64,000 bases of DNA from Pseudoalteromonas flavipulchra NCIMB 2033 = ATCC BAA-314 (GCA_000814665.1 JWIH01000020.1:372001-436000), one strand, 5' to 3'. Positions 27,697 through 38,600 are shown, counted from the stretch's first letter. Numbers and translations: made by a program. Notes: generated by a model not told the origin, from the sequence alone.

Positions 27697-30600
27697 TTAC
27701 AAGTTGCAAACCTTGGTATAGTCGCTACTGACTGATGGTTGCTTATTGCTCCACCATTTCGCTTCATACACCGCGTTTCCTTCAACAATTAAATCACCTT
27801 GAGCTGCATGTGTGCCCTGTGGCAAGTTCGGGTAAACCACAATTTGACTGATAGGTGTACCTTTACAGCTAGTTACCGGATCTGTAGGCCCTGTACCAGG
27901 TGTTGCGATTGGTAGGTCGTTATATTCGCTGGTAAATGCATAGCGATTACCGTCTTTCTCAACCACAAAGTTAACAGGACCAGAAATCGGCATGTAGTAC
28001 ATGACTTGGGCATTGATGGTTTCACCAGGAGCAAAAGACTTAGGCGTTCCACCCCACTCGTTCACAAGCGTGATTGAGAATCGGTGGAATTCGTTTTCGA
28101 AGCCGCCAATATTATTACCCGCAGCATTTGAGCCATTTACGTCCACTGCCATACCAAGCTTTTCTTGTGCATTCCAGTTAGATTTGAAAATTGCCGATGT
28201 TGCAACAGGAACATCAAACGAAATTTTTGCGCCACTCAAATCTATCGCTGAGTTGTTGGTAAAGGCAAAAGTTGGTGCAATTGGATAGTTAGCATCTCCG
28301 GCTGGGAAATCTTTAGCAACGAATGTGACATCAACTGCAGAAGCTGGTTTTACAAAGGTCTTATTTCCTTGTTTAACAGAGTATGGTGTGCCACTTTGGT
28401 TAAACTTGTTGTAGGCTAAGCTTGTTAGCGATGAACCCATGAAATATTCATTTTTGCTTACATCATAATCGAAGTCACCAGCAAGCTCCCAGAACATGAT
28501 TCCGCCTAGTTCTTGGTTGATGACATAGTCGACTTTCGCAGCCATTGACTCTTCATCTTCAATGGATAAGAAAACATTCTTGCTGGCATTCCAGAGCCAA
28601 GGAGCAACCGCTACTGAATCATAATGGCGGGCATAGGTACCGCTAATCTGATGCTCTGGGTTGTTAACTGGATCTAGTCCATAATCACTTAGGTAACTTC
28701 CTAACACGCCATTTTGAAGGTTTTTAACATGCCAAAGCGGATTAGAACCTGCGGGTACTTCTAAGCCAACATCGTTCTTGTCGTGCCACAAGTTATCGAT
28801 ACCCACAGCACCATTACCACACTTGTTCTTTTCACCGCTGCCAGTCCCCGGAGGACAATCAGCTTGGTTAGGTAATGCAGCTTGCCCCCAAAGGCCATTT
28901 GTACCACCCGTTACATCTCTAAAACCACGAGTATAATAAGGGATACCGATGTTGATGCGCCCTGCAGAGACAGAGCCTCTAAAATATTTGACCGCCCAAT
29001 CAGTGTTTAGGTAACCAATACCTTCAAACTCTTTGGTGCCGTAAACATTCCACTGTTTTAGCTCGGAATCTTCGCCGGTGTCGAATAGCGATGCGTTATG
29101 ACCAACGTGCTGGTTCCACGCTCCATGTAAGTCATAAGACATGATATTGACGTAGTCTAGATACTTGGTGACTTGGAATGTCTCCATACCACGTAGAAGG
29201 TAACCAGAAGACGGTGATGCGATCGTCAATAGATAGTGTGTATTGTCTTGCTGACCTGCTTGATCTAATGCTTCTCTTAGCTTTTTCATTAACACTTGAT
29301 AAGAAGCATTCAATGCTGCTCGACGCGGGTTTGATATCGCAAAATCATCCGGGTGACCAGAGTCATTCATAGAAGATGGATATTCATAGTCGATATCGAC
29401 ACCATCAAAGTTGTATTTACGGATAAAATCAACTGAACTTGCTACAAACGCGTCAATACCAGCGTGATTCACGCTGCCATCTGCATTGGTCGTCATCGTA
29501 TAGAAGCCGCCGCTGGCAACTCGCTTACCTGTTTCGTCAAAGTAGCCACCGGTTTCTGCCCAACCGCCGACTGAGATCAAGGTTTTAACATCAGGATGCT
29601 GTTTCTTAAATTTGTTCAGCAAGTTAAAGTGACCGGTATAGGGAAGAGATGGATCCATCTCTGCACCAGCAACCCCCGGCCAAGTCATATTCGTCGCTGC
29701 ATTGTTAGGAGCTGTTGGATTACCTATTGAAACCTTGTTATTGGCATCAACGTGCGCGAAAGCGTAATTGATATGGGTGATCTTATCCCATGGAATATCA
29801 TCAACTAAATAGCTCGGTTGACCATTCTTACCTGTCCTCCAACTGGTGAAGTAACCGATGACGCGTCTTGGGTGATCGGTGCCCATTTTTTCTCGACCGC
29901 TTTCATCATAAATATCACAGTAATTAGGCGATGTGTTTGGAGTCTGATAAAGACCATGCGGAACACAGCTGTTTACAACTGGCGGTGTTTCAACCACATT
30001 TGCGTTGAGTATGCTCTCTGCTGTCGCACCGGTATTATCTTCAACAACAAGCTTTAATGTTACTGTGCCCAGTTGCGTTGGTGTCCAAGTATGTTGAGCT
30101 GGTGCTGTTGCACTTTCAAATGCGACTTGGTCGTTAATAAGCAGGGTTAGTTTTGCTATTGAACCGTCGGGATCTGAACCATCAAGAACGATGTCTACAG
30201 GCTGATTAATAACCAGATTATTACCTCCGCCTAACGAAAGGTTTGCTGTAGGTAACTGATTTCCTGCCGTATTAACGATAATATTGGTTATTAATGTGTT
30301 GGATACAGCTTGCTTGTCATCTGTTGCAATTACTGAAATTGTGTGTGTTCCAGCGGTTGCTGACCAGTTAAATGAAAAATTATCACCTGTCGCTGTGGTA
30401 TCAATACCAACTGACGTGCCATCTACAAAAAACTCTACCTGTGCTACTTGGCCATCACTATCTGTTGCATTTACAGAAATGGCAACGCTGTCATTTTCGA
30501 TAAAAGCGCTGCCATCAGCTGGAAGTAAGCTCTGTACTGTCGGTGGTGTGTTGGTGACAACGCTGTCACAGTCGCCCAATTTTTTCCAATCATCCCACTG

Positions 30601-30810
30601 TCCAGAGTGGGTTACTGGATCTGCCTGAGTCCACCATTTCGCTTCAAAAGCTTGTTGCGATTTTTGTACTTGAGCGCCGCCATTATATGCCGAATTTTGT
30701 GACCATTCAGGTAAGCCATCACAATTATAAGCATATGAGTTAGCGCATAAAATGGCTCCGAGGATAGAAGCCATTTGCGATAATTTAAGGGTCTTTACAT
30801 GTTGTTTCAT
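27697..30810 (-). CDS. Secreted multidomain GH18 chitinase with two CBM5/12 modules
   Basis: Large exported chitinase, about 1037 residues from ATG 30810 (GGAGAA ribosome-binding site; the longer reading from 30879 lacks support). Order: signal peptide (ends near NSYA), N-terminal CBM5/12 (AFEAKWWTQADP), two Ig/PKD-like domains (about 85-275), GH18 barrel (about 305-770) with catalytic FDGVDIDYEYP (about residue 470), an Ig-like/CBM region (about 810-960), and a C-terminal CBM5/12 (AVYEAKWWSNKQPS). It is the first gene of the chitin cluster. Different domain order from the ChiA-like enzyme suggests complementary action. Confidence 0.93.
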   Translation of the reverse strand: MKQHVKTLKLSQMASILGAILCANSYAYNCDGLPEWSQNSAYNGGAQVQKSQQAFEAKWWTQADPVTHSGQWDDWKKLGDCDSVVTNTPPTVQSLLPADGSAFIENDSVAISVNATDSDGQVAQVEFFVDGTSVGIDTTATGDNFSFNWSATAGTHTISVIATDDKQAVSNTLITNIIVNTAGNQLPTANLSLGGGNNLVINQPVDIVLDGSDPDGSIAKLTLLINDQVAFESATAPAQHTWTPTQLGTVTLKLVVEDNTGATAESILNANVVETPPVVNSCVPHGLYQTPNTSPNYCDIYDESGREKMGTDHPRRVIGYFTSWRTGKNGQPSYLVDDIPWDKITHINYAFAHVDANNKVSIGNPTAPNNAATNMTWPGVAGAEMDPSLPYTGHFNLLNKFKKQHPDVKTLISVGGWAETGGYFDETGKRVASGGFYTMTTNADGSVNHAGIDAFVASSVDFIRKYNFDGVDIDYEYPSSMNDSGHPDDFAISNPRRAALNASYQVLMKKLREALDQAGQQDNTHYLLTIASPSSGYLLRGMETFQVTKYLDYVNIMSYDLHGAWNQHVGHNASLFDTGEDSELKQWNVYGTKEFEGIGYLNTDWAVKYFRGSVSAGRINIGIPYYTRGFRDVTGGTNGLWGQAALPNQADCPPGTGSGEKNKCGNGAVGIDNLWHDKNDVGLEVPAGSNPLWHVKNLQNGVLGSYLSDYGLDPVNNPEHQISGTYARHYDSVAVAPWLWNASKNVFLSIEDEESMAAKVDYVINQELGGIMFWELAGDFDYDVSKNEYFMGSSLTSLAYNKFNQSGTPYSVKQGNKTFVKPASAVDVTFVAKDFPAGDANYPIAPTFAFTNNSAIDLSGAKISFDVPVATSAIFKSNWNAQEKLGMAVDVNGSNAAGNNIGGFENEFHRFSITLVNEWGGTPKSFAPGETINAQVMYYMPISGPVNFVVEKDGNRYAFTSEYNDLPIATPGTGPTDPVTSCKGTPISQIVVYPNLPQGTHAAQGDLIVEGNAVYEAKWWSNKQPSVSSDYTKVCNL

Positions 30811-31215
30811 AGTTTGGTTCTCCAACCATTTATTGTATTTGGTTAACAATAACAACATAAACCTAACACATAAAATCAATATGGCAACAACATTTTTCTC
30901 TAGCTGATAACGTTAACGTAAGCGTAAATTGGAGCTTGCTTTTCATCAAAATGTAATACTAAATTATTGATTAATATGCTTAGTTTTAGTTTTCTGACAC
31001 ATAGAAATAAAACTGTAATTATTTAATATTAAGCGATAGTTACTAGCCTACTTCTCTAAAGTTTATACAGTTATCAGTTTGTTTTTTAAGCATATATTGA
31101 AAAGTTATTAATAAGGTTGAAGGGTAATATTAGACTTAAGGCGTATTTTAATGGTTTCTTGTCGTGGCTTCCTTTTTGAACTAAGTTTAAATTAATTCAT
31201 TTAGGAGATTGAACT
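30811..31215. other. 405-bp divergent intergenic region with an operator-like palindrome
   Basis: AT-rich gap between the chitinase cluster (leftward) and a response-regulator gene (rightward). The one clear element is the perfect 10-bp palindrome ACGTTAACGT at 30910-30919, 100 bases upstream of the chitinase start, flanked by further ACG steps. It could be an operator for a chitin or GlcNAc regulator; I cannot say which. No gene is seen here. Confidence 0.45.
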
Positions 31216-32538
31216 TTGGAATTTGCTGAGCTATCAACGACTTCAAATGAAGCGATACGAGTGCTTTGTCTCGATGATGAGACGAATGTGATACGGTCAT
31301 TAAATCGATTATTCCGTCAAAATGGAATACACGCAGAGCTCTGTAGTGATCCACAGCAAGCCTTGGCGCTGATCCGAGACTCCTCATTTGAAGTTGTTAT
31401 TAGTGATATGCGGATGCCTGAAATGGATGGCGCTACATTTTTGCATGAAGTAAAGCGTATATGCCCGGACACGCAACGGATATTACTGACAGGATACTCA
31501 GATCTTGCTTCAACAATTAAAGCCATCAATGAAAGTGGGATCCATGCATATATTCAAAAGCCTTGGGATAACGATATACTCGTACATACCGTGAGAGAAT
31601 GTTCAGAGAAATACAGATTAAAAAGCGTAAATAAGAGACTAAATGAAGAGATAGTACAAAAAAATGCGCAACTCACTGAGTTAAATGAAAACCTTGAAGG
31701 ACTTGTACAAAAACGCACTGCGCAGATCCGCAAAGTGTTAAGTCAATTAGAGCAAGCGAATCAAAAAGAACGTAAAGAACATCGGGCTACCGTCGAGTTA
31801 CTTTATAATTTTCTGAATGCAAATCCATTTATCGATGGTAAAAAAGCGAAGAGCATAGCCAAATTATGTAAAATTATAGCTAATAAGCTAGAACTTTCTA
31901 GTGAAGTAGCTGAAACGGCTATGATGTCAGGGTATTTAGCGGAAGTAGGTTTACTTGCTATGGACCCAGAAATTTATAAATCGCCACCCAGAAAACTAAG
32001 CGAAGCACAAAAGAAAATTTATTATACGCATCCTTCCATTGCACAGCTTATGTTGATGCCAGCGCAGCACTTATCTGACGTATCCGAGGCGATTTATCAT
32101 CAATTTGAAAAATTTAATGGCCAAGGGATCCCTAAAGGTCTTAAAGGCAAAGAAATTCCTTTGGGCTCACAGATACTTGCTGTCGCCCGAGATTATTATG
32201 ACAATTTATACAGCGCTAACGGTTCTGATAAAGAGAAAGCCGATTTAGCGCTAGATCTTATCCGAACCTATAGAGGAAATTTCTACTCCCCAGAAGTAGT
32301 TGATATTTTAGAGAAAGCAGTGAGTAACAACGAGCTAGGCCAAGAGCAAGTCGGTTCGGTTGATATATTGACAACTGAAAAACTCAAGCCTGGCATGATA
32401 TTAGGTTTAGCGCTTCACAGTAATCAAGGAATTTTATTGCTACCAAAAGGCCATATCTTTACTGATAAGTCGATAGATAAACTTAAGCAGTTGGAAACAC
32501 AACGCCCAATCCCCTTTCGAATTATGGTCAAGCGATAA
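31216..32538 (+). CDS. Response regulator with coiled coil and degenerate HD-GYP domain
   Basis: Cytoplasmic REC protein of 440 residues. The receiver domain (about 14-130) has the acidic pair DD, phospho-acceptor Asp in ISDMRMPEMDG, and conserved Thr/Lys (LLTGYS, QKPWD), so it should be phosphorylated. A coiled coil follows (about 140-190), then an HD-GYP-like domain (about 195-395). There the metal-binding HD is replaced (SGYLAEVGLL instead of LHDIGKIGI) and GYP reads GIP, so c-di-GMP phosphodiesterase activity is doubtful. Start is TTG with AGGAGA eight bases upstream. No partner kinase is adjacent. Confidence 0.87.
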   Translation: MEFAELSTTSNEAIRVLCLDDETNVIRSLNRLFRQNGIHAELCSDPQQALALIRDSSFEVVISDMRMPEMDGATFLHEVKRICPDTQRILLTGYSDLASTIKAINESGIHAYIQKPWDNDILVHTVRECSEKYRLKSVNKRLNEEIVQKNAQLTELNENLEGLVQKRTAQIRKVLSQLEQANQKERKEHRATVELLYNFLNANPFIDGKKAKSIAKLCKIIANKLELSSEVAETAMMSGYLAEVGLLAMDPEIYKSPPRKLSEAQKKIYYTHPSIAQLMLMPAQHLSDVSEAIYHQFEKFNGQGIPKGLKGKEIPLGSQILAVARDYYDNLYSANGSDKEKADLALDLIRTYRGNFYSPEVVDILEKAVSNNELGQEQVGSVDILTTEKLKPGMILGLALHSNQGILLLPKGHIFTDKSIDKLKQLETQRPIPFRIMVKR

Positions 32539-32707
32539 TAATAGCTTATCGACTTATCGGCGACTGTACTATCGAATACTCGTTTGCTGGTGTTGTATAG
32601 ATGATGGTAAATATAGCTTTTGAGTCTTTAATTGGATCAATATTATTGAGCGGTTCAATTATACTGGTTCGAGAATAAGGAACTTGTATTCGCGCAACAC
32701 GGCCCAT

Positions 32708-32722
32708 AGAACACATCATACA
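32708..32722 (-). other. Ter site 1 (blocks leftward forks)
   Basis: AGAACACATCATACA on the plus strand, so the Ter sequence TGTATGATGTGTTCT reads on the minus strand. It lies in the convergent gap between the response regulator and the ydiJ-like gene, 10 kb from tus. It is the outermost copy of the element. Function is inferred from identity to the copy in the tus leader. Confidence 0.72.
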
Positions 32723-32772
32723 ATAAAGTAAATTAACTCAGTTTATCTTCAGCTAAAACTATTAATAGAAAA

Positions 32773-32790
32773 AGCCCAGTAAACTGGGCT
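32773..32790 (-). terminator. Rho-independent terminator after the ydiJ-like gene
   Basis: A 7-bp stem AGCCCAG / CTGGGCT with a TAAA loop, followed on the minus strand by TTTTCTAT. It lies 16 bases past the stop codon. Confidence 0.8.
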
Positions 32791-32805
32791 CGTTTGGCTA
32801 CTACA

Positions 32806-35800
32806 TTAATCTAGTAGTTTATTAAGTGCTTGAAGCGGGTGTTTTGGTTTTTCTCCACTAAAGCGTTTAACCTGACATCGACAAGAGAAGCCAGTCACTA
32901 ATATTTCATCTTGAGCTGCGTTATCAATATGATGCTGCCATGAGGATTCATAGAGCGCTTTTGAGTTTTCTTGATTTTGCGCTTCGTGGCCATAAGTTCC
33001 CGCCATGCCACAACATCCCGTATTAACCGCTTCTAAATTAGAGTTCAACTTATTAAAAATACCTTGCCAAACATTTTTAGATTCAGGCATCGCTGTTGTT
33101 TCTGTACAGTGACTTATCAACGTAAATTTTGATGGACTGATTGTCGCAGCCGTTGGGATATCGATTGTTGCAAGCCATTCATGCGCTAATTGTACCTTAA
33201 AGTCTCCCCTGCTCTCTTTGAGAATATCATTATATTCATCGCGATAGCACATCACCAAAGAGGCATCGAGCCCAACTAAAGGCCTGTTATATTCACTGAT
33301 TGTATTTAAAAACTGTGCGGCAGTCTTCGCAGTCGATTTAAATTCCTTTAAAAAGCCTTTGACGTGTTGTGGCTTACCGTTTGGTTTGAATGGTAATACA
33401 AGTGGATAAAACCCAAGTTTTGATATAACTTGCACAAAGTCCGATACTAATTCTGCTTCATAGAAACTAGTAAAAGGATCTTGAACAACAAATACCACGC
33501 TTTTTTGTTCTTCATCGCTTAACTTTTCAAAACTGCGCTCTGAATAGAAATATTTGTTCGGCACTAACTTGCTAAGCTGCACCTTACTTAGCGCTGGCGA
33601 GTCGATATAGCCAATCAGCCGTTCAACGAAAAAGTTTGATATGCGATTACTTTGTAGAGCGTTAACCAAATTTGGAAACTTAGCCATGGTAGGTAGTGCA
33701 CGCTCTATATTCGCAACTAAGTAGTCTTTAAGTGGACGATTATAACGGCTGTAGTAAAAGTTTAAAAACTTAGCTCGAAACGTAGGAACATCCACTTTTA
33801 TTGGGCATGCCGTTGTGCACGCTTTACAGGCTAAACATTCATCCATTGATGCTTTAACTTCATGGGAAAAGTCATATTCGTTTTTCTTTCGGGTATTGAG
33901 AAAGCGCTCCCACCAAGTGGTATCATTTTCATGATTGATTAATTGCTTTTCTGCAGCAATCAAATCGACCCCTTTATTGCTTTGTAGTCGTAACCACTCT
34001 TTAAATAACCCAGCGCGTCCTTTTGGAGAGTTTCTACGATCTTTGGTTACCTTATACGATGGGCACATTGGTGAGTTGTCATCATAGTTAAAGCAAAGTC
34101 CGTTACCATTACAATTGATTGGTGCTTCGTAGTTTACTTTTACTTCAGTTGGGATTGTACGGTCAAACCAAGCTCTTTTCTGTGCATCGACCGACACTAA
34201 TTGATCGCTTGAATCCAGTGGTGTACAAATTTTTCCAGGGTTTAAGCGATTGTTTTTATCAAACAAACTTTTAATTTTACGAAGTTCATTAAATAGTTGT
34301 TCACCGAAAAACTCTGGTCCATATTCACTTCGGTAACCTTTTCCATGCTCACCCCACATTAGTCCTCGGTATTTTGCAGTTAACGCTACTACTTTATCGG
34401 AGATCACACGTAGTAATTTTTCCTGTTCGGGGTCGCACATATCAAGCGCAGGGCGCACGTGTAAAACACCGGCGTCAACATGACCAAACATGCCATAATC
34501 TAATTGGTAACTATCAAGCAACTCTCTAAATTCAATGATAAAATCAGCAAGGTTTTCAGGTGGAACGGCTGTATCTTCAGCAAAAGCAAGTGGCTTTTTA
34601 TTACCTTTTGCGTTACCCAATAAACCAACTGATTTTTTACGCATTGCATAGATCTTAAGGATATCTGCTTTATTATTGGTAAGCTGATAACCAATTACAC
34701 CCGCTTCTTTATTTGCAATAAGCTGATCTAATCGTTGACATAAACTATCGACCTTAGACGAAATTTCATCTTCGGATCCACCATTAAATTCAACCATGTT
34801 AAGACCTTGCATCTCAACACCTGGTACATCTTGAATTAAGTCCGATACTGAATGCCAAATGATATCCTCTTTGGCAAGACCTAGAACTTTACTGTCTACG
34901 GTTTCGACTGATGTAGCATTAGCGGAAACTAAGAAAGGGCTGTTTCTAAGCGCTGATTCAAATGAGTCATATTTGATATTGATAAGGGTTTTATAAGGCT
35001 GAATTGGCGTTAAATTAAGCTTTGCTTCGGTTACAACACCAAGCGAACCTTCAGAACCCGTAATAATTCGTGACAAATCAAAAGTAGTTAGTGAATCGTC
35101 GAATACATTTTCGAGGTCATAACCAGTTAAAAAACGGTTTAGTCTTGGAAATTTTTCAAGTATAAGTGCTCGATTGCTTCGACAGATCTCGATGACATTC
35201 GCATAAATGTGCGAAGTCTTTGAATTTTGCTCAGCTAGTAGCTCGGCTTTATCGATTGCTAACTTCGAGGTATTTAGCTCTGTTCCATCCACTAAAAAGG
35301 TTTTAAGCCCAAGAACATGATCGCTTGTTTTGCCATAAACGAGTGAACCTTGGCCCGACGCATCAGTATTTACCATACCACCTATTGTTGCTCGGTTGCT
35401 GGTGGAAAGATCTGGAGAAAAGAAATAGCCGTAAGGTCTTAGAAAGTCATTAAGCTGATCTTTGATCACACCCGCCTGAACTCTAACCCAGCCTTCTTGT
35501 TCATTGATCTCAAGAATTTCTCTCATGTGTCTCGATAGATCAATCACAATACCGGGTGTAAGTGATTGACCATTCGTACCAGTTCCCCCGCCTCTAGGGC
35601 CAAAAGTGAGAGACAAAAATGGGTCTTGTTGGGCGATTTCAAGTGCAAGTTGTACGTCTCGATTTGTTCTAGGAAATAATACTGCTTGAGGGATTTCCTG
35701 ATAGATACTATTGTCGGTTGACGTAACAAGACGAGTTGCATAACTCGTATCAATGTCCCCACTAAAACCTGCATCAGTTAGTTTACTTTGATAGAGGTTG

Positions 35801-35844
35801 ATAAGTTCGTTTGCAGAATCCTGCTGACTAATATTTGCGATCAT
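32806..35844 (-). CDS. ydiJ: YdiJ-type FAD/Fe-S 2-hydroxyacid dehydrogenase
   Basis: Large flavoprotein of 1012 residues. The FAD-binding PCMH-type domain has FGPRGGGTGTNGQSLTPG (about 82-99). An FAD-oxidase C-terminal domain reaches about residue 545. An iron-sulfur domain then has CLACKACTTACP (about residues 664-675), and a GlpC-like CCG region has GCCGMAGTYG near the end. This layout and length match E. coli YdiJ, which I recall being linked to D-2-hydroxyglutarate oxidation. D-lactate dehydrogenase activity is the older, less specific annotation. Single gene with its own terminator. Confidence 0.87.
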   Translation of the reverse strand: MIANISQQDSANELINLYQSKLTDAGFSGDIDTSYATRLVTSTDNSIYQEIPQAVLFPRTNRDVQLALEIAQQDPFLSLTFGPRGGGTGTNGQSLTPGIVIDLSRHMREILEINEQEGWVRVQAGVIKDQLNDFLRPYGYFFSPDLSTSNRATIGGMVNTDASGQGSLVYGKTSDHVLGLKTFLVDGTELNTSKLAIDKAELLAEQNSKTSHIYANVIEICRSNRALILEKFPRLNRFLTGYDLENVFDDSLTTFDLSRIITGSEGSLGVVTEAKLNLTPIQPYKTLINIKYDSFESALRNSPFLVSANATSVETVDSKVLGLAKEDIIWHSVSDLIQDVPGVEMQGLNMVEFNGGSEDEISSKVDSLCQRLDQLIANKEAGVIGYQLTNNKADILKIYAMRKKSVGLLGNAKGNKKPLAFAEDTAVPPENLADFIIEFRELLDSYQLDYGMFGHVDAGVLHVRPALDMCDPEQEKLLRVISDKVVALTAKYRGLMWGEHGKGYRSEYGPEFFGEQLFNELRKIKSLFDKNNRLNPGKICTPLDSSDQLVSVDAQKRAWFDRTIPTEVKVNYEAPINCNGNGLCFNYDDNSPMCPSYKVTKDRRNSPKGRAGLFKEWLRLQSNKGVDLIAAEKQLINHENDTTWWERFLNTRKKNEYDFSHEVKASMDECLACKACTTACPIKVDVPTFRAKFLNFYYSRYNRPLKDYLVANIERALPTMAKFPNLVNALQSNRISNFFVERLIGYIDSPALSKVQLSKLVPNKYFYSERSFEKLSDEEQKSVVFVVQDPFTSFYEAELVSDFVQVISKLGFYPLVLPFKPNGKPQHVKGFLKEFKSTAKTAAQFLNTISEYNRPLVGLDASLVMCYRDEYNDILKESRGDFKVQLAHEWLATIDIPTAATISPSKFTLISHCTETTAMPESKNVWQGIFNKLNSNLEAVNTGCCGMAGTYGHEAQNQENSKALYESSWQHHIDNAAQDEILVTGFSCRCQVKRFSGEKPKHPLQALNKLLD

Positions 35845-35983
35845 GACGGTATATTTTACTTGCTTTGAATTAATTGTATCACGAAGGATTAATGATCAAC
35901 TTGAGAATTTTATGGTTTGTTACAATTGGAAATAGTTTATTTTACCACACACCTTATACTCATATTGTATAGGAGGAAATAAC

Positions 35984-36190
35984 ATGAAAATTACTTACGA
36001 CCTTGCTGGTATTGTGTTTTGTATTCTAGCATTGATCTTCTTTGTTGTGCCCGGTCCGTCGGTTATCTTTTTACTTGCGGCCTTGGTGTGTTTCTCAATG
36101 AATCATGAAGGCGCAAAGAAGCATTTAAAAATTGTGCAGCGTTTGTTTAAGCTTGGCTGCGAAAAGTTAGATAGGACATTTCAGAAATGA
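35984..36190 (+). CDS. PGPGW-like small membrane protein
   Basis: A 68-residue protein with two hydrophobic stretches (about 7-24 and 28-40) and a basic amphipathic tail. The turn VVPGPSVIFLLAALVCFS resembles the PGPGW family of small bacterial membrane proteins, though the exact PGPGW string is not intact. Good ribosome-binding site (AGGAGG, seven bases before ATG). Function unknown. It ends in a shared bidirectional terminator with ppsA. Confidence 0.75.
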   Translation: MKITYDLAGIVFCILALIFFVVPGPSVIFLLAALVCFSMNHEGAKKHLKIVQRLFKLGCEKLDRTFQK

Positions 36191-36191
36191 A

Positions 36192-36220
36192 ATGGCCCCA
36201 ATGTGTTGCATTGGGGCCAT
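36192..36220. terminator. Bidirectional terminator between PGPGW-like gene and ppsA
   Basis: A 12-bp perfect stem ATGGCCCCAATG / CATTGGGGCCAT with a five-base loop lies between convergent stops, only four bases from ppsA. AT-rich flanks are on both sides. Confidence 0.88.
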
Positions 36221-36224
36221 TAAA

Positions 36225-38600
36225 TTATTTAGTAAACTTTTCGGCTAGATAAAGCCAAGTTTCGAGTACTGTATCTGGGTTAAGTGAAACCGAGTCAATC
36301 CCCTCTTCAACTAACCAAGCTGCAAAATCTTCATGATCCGATGGACCTTGACCACAAATACCTACATATTTGCCTTTTGCTTTAGCAGTTTGAATTGCCA
36401 TTGAAAGTAGTTTCTTGATAGCTGGATTTCGCTCATCAAATAGATGCGCGATAAGACCAGAATCGCGGTCCAGACCGAGTGTTAGCTGGGTAAGGTCATT
36501 TGAACCAATCGAGAAGCCATCAAAATATTCTAAAAACTCTTCGGCAAGCAGGCAGTTTGATGGAAGTTCACACATCATAATGACTTTTAGACCATTCTCG
36601 CCACGTTTTAGACCATGAGCTTCAAGGATTTCAATAACTTGAGCTGCTTCTTCTAGGGTACGAACGAATGGGATCATGATTTCAACGTTGGTTAGATCCA
36701 TCTCGTTGCGAACACGTTTAATGGCTTCACACTCTAATGCAAAACACTCTCTAAAGTCTTCAGAAATGTAACGAGATGCGCCGCGGAAACCTATCATTGG
36801 GTTTTCTTCTTCCGGCTCATACTGCTGGCCGCCAACCAAGTTTGCATACTCGTTTGACTTAAAGTCAGACATACGAACGATTACACGCTCTGGAGCAAAT
36901 GCTGCACCTAGCGTAGAAATTCCTTCAACTAGCTTGCTGATATAAAACTCTACTGGTGATTCATATCCTGCGATTAGCTCATTAATTTCAGCCTGTAGCT
37001 CTGCATCTTGCTTATCAAAATGAAGTAGTGCTTTAGGGTGAATACCAATCATACGGTTGATGATAAATTCAAGACGCGCAAGACCGATACCTGCATGTGG
37101 TAACTTCGCAAAATCAAACGCGCGATCTGGGTTACCTACGTTCATCATTATCTTCATCGGAATAGCTGGCATTGAATCGATGCGAGAAGAAATAACATCG
37201 AATTCAAGCTCACCTTTGTAGATATAACCTGTATCGCCTTCGGCACATGATACTGTTACCGTGTCGCCATTGGTGATCAAATCGGTTGCATTACCACATC
37301 CAACCACAGCTGGGATCCCCAGCTCACGTGCAATGATTGCAGCGTGACAAGTACGTCCACCACGATTCGTTACGATAGCAGAGGCACGCTTCATGATAGG
37401 TTCCCAATCAGGATCCGTCATATCAGTAACAAGCACATCGCCTTGCTTTACCGAGTCCATTTGATCAATTGAAGACAGGACTTTAACTACGCCTGAGCCA
37501 ATCTTATGACCGATTGCACGACCTTCAACAATAACTTCAGACTTTGATTTTAGCTGGAAGCGTTCCATTACGTTCGCATCTTCATTTGAACGGACGGTTT
37601 CTGGACGAGCTTGAACGATATAAAGCTTGCCGTCGTTACCATCTTTTGCCCATTCGATATCCATTGGACGACCGTAGTGCTTTTCGATAATAACAGCTTG
37701 CTTTGCTAATTCTTCTACTTCTGCGTCTGTAATCGAGAATTGGTTAGATAGTGCTGAATCTACATCAACAATCTCAACTTGCTTGCCGTGAGACTCATCA
37801 CTTGAATAGATCATTTGGATTGCTTTTGAGCCAATATTTCTCTTAAGAACAGCAGGTTTTGCTTTTGCAAGCGTTTGCTTATGAACATAAAATTCATCTG
37901 GGTTTACTGCGCCCTGAACTACCATCTCGCCCAAACCATAGCTAGAAGTAACGAAGACAACGTCTTCAAAGCCTGATTCAGTATCGATTGAGAACATAAC
38001 ACCAGACGATGCTTTGTCTGAACGCACCATACGCTGAATACCAGCAGAAAGCGCCACGCCTCTGTGATCATAGCCTTGGTGAACACGGTAAGAAATTGCA
38101 CGATCATTGAATAGCGAAGCAAAAACATGCTTGATAGCGACCATTACGGCATCAATGCCACGAACATTTAGGAAAGTTTCTTGTTGGCCAGCAAAGGAGG
38201 CGTCTGGCATATCTTCTGCTGTTGCTGATGAACGAACAGCAAAGGAGACATCTTGGCTTGCGTCACCGTGTAACTGGCTATATGCCTCACGGATTGCTTT
38301 ATCTAATTCTGGTTGGAATGGTGTATCGATAACCCATTGTCTAATCTGGGTGCCGACTTTGGCTAATTCGTTGACATCGTCAACATCGAGAGTATCTAGG
38401 ATTGAGTGGATTTTTTCATTGAGGCCTGATTGCTCAAGAAATTCATTAAACGCATCAGCAGTTGTTGCGAATCCACCAGGTACTTGTACACCAGCGTTAG
38501 CAAGGTTAGATATCATTTCACCTAGAGAAGCGTTTTTACCACCAACTCGAGGTACATCTTGCATACCCAACTCTTGATACCAGAGAACGTAGTCTTGCAC
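36225..38600 (-). CDS. ppsA: Phosphoenolpyruvate synthase
   Basis: Gluconeogenic enzyme making PEP from pyruvate, ATP and water. 791 residues, usual length. Order: N-terminal ATP-grasp domain (about 1-345; [38 protein letters not shown] split across family blocks), phosphohistidine domain with [14 protein letters not shown] (about 415-428; the His is the phosphate carrier), and a C-terminal PEP/pyruvate barrel ending in GICGQGPSD (about 750). Divergent to ppsR, whose product switches PpsA on and off by reversible phosphorylation. Confidence 0.96.
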   Translation of the reverse strand: MQDYVLWYQELGMQDVPRVGGKNASLGEMISNLANAGVQVPGGFATTADAFNEFLEQSGLNEKIHSILDTLDVDDVNELAKVGTQIRQWVIDTPFQPELDKAIREAYSQLHGDASQDVSFAVRSSATAEDMPDASFAGQQETFLNVRGIDAVMVAIKHVFASLFNDRAISYRVHQGYDHRGVALSAGIQRMVRSDKASSGVMFSIDTESGFEDVVFVTSSYGLGEMVVQGAVNPDEFYVHKQTLAKAKPAVLKRNIGSKAIQMIYSSDESHGKQVEIVDVDSALSNQFSITDAEVEELAKQAVIIEKHYGRPMDIEWAKDGNDGKLYIVQARPETVRSNEDANVMERFQLKSKSEVIVEGRAIGHKIGSGVVKVLSSIDQMDSVKQGDVLVTDMTDPDWEPIMKRASAIVTNRGGRTCHAAIIARELGIPAVVGCGNATDLITNGDTVTVSCAEGDTGYIYKGELEFDVISSRIDSMPAIPMKIMMNVGNPDRAFDFAKLPHAGIGLARLEFIINRMIGIHPKALLHFDKQDAELQAEINELIAGYESPVEFYISKLVEGISTLGAAFAPERVIVRMSDFKSNEYANLVGGQQYEPEEENPMIGFRGASRYISEDFRECFALECEAIKRVRNEMDLTNVEIMIPFVRTLEEAAQVIEILEAHGLKRGENGLKVIMMCELPSNCLLAEEFLEYFDGFSIGSNDLTQLTLGLDRDSGLIAHLFDERNPAIKKLLSMAIQTAKAKGKYVGICGQGPSDHEDFAAWLVEEGIDSVSLNPDTVLETWLYLAEKFTK

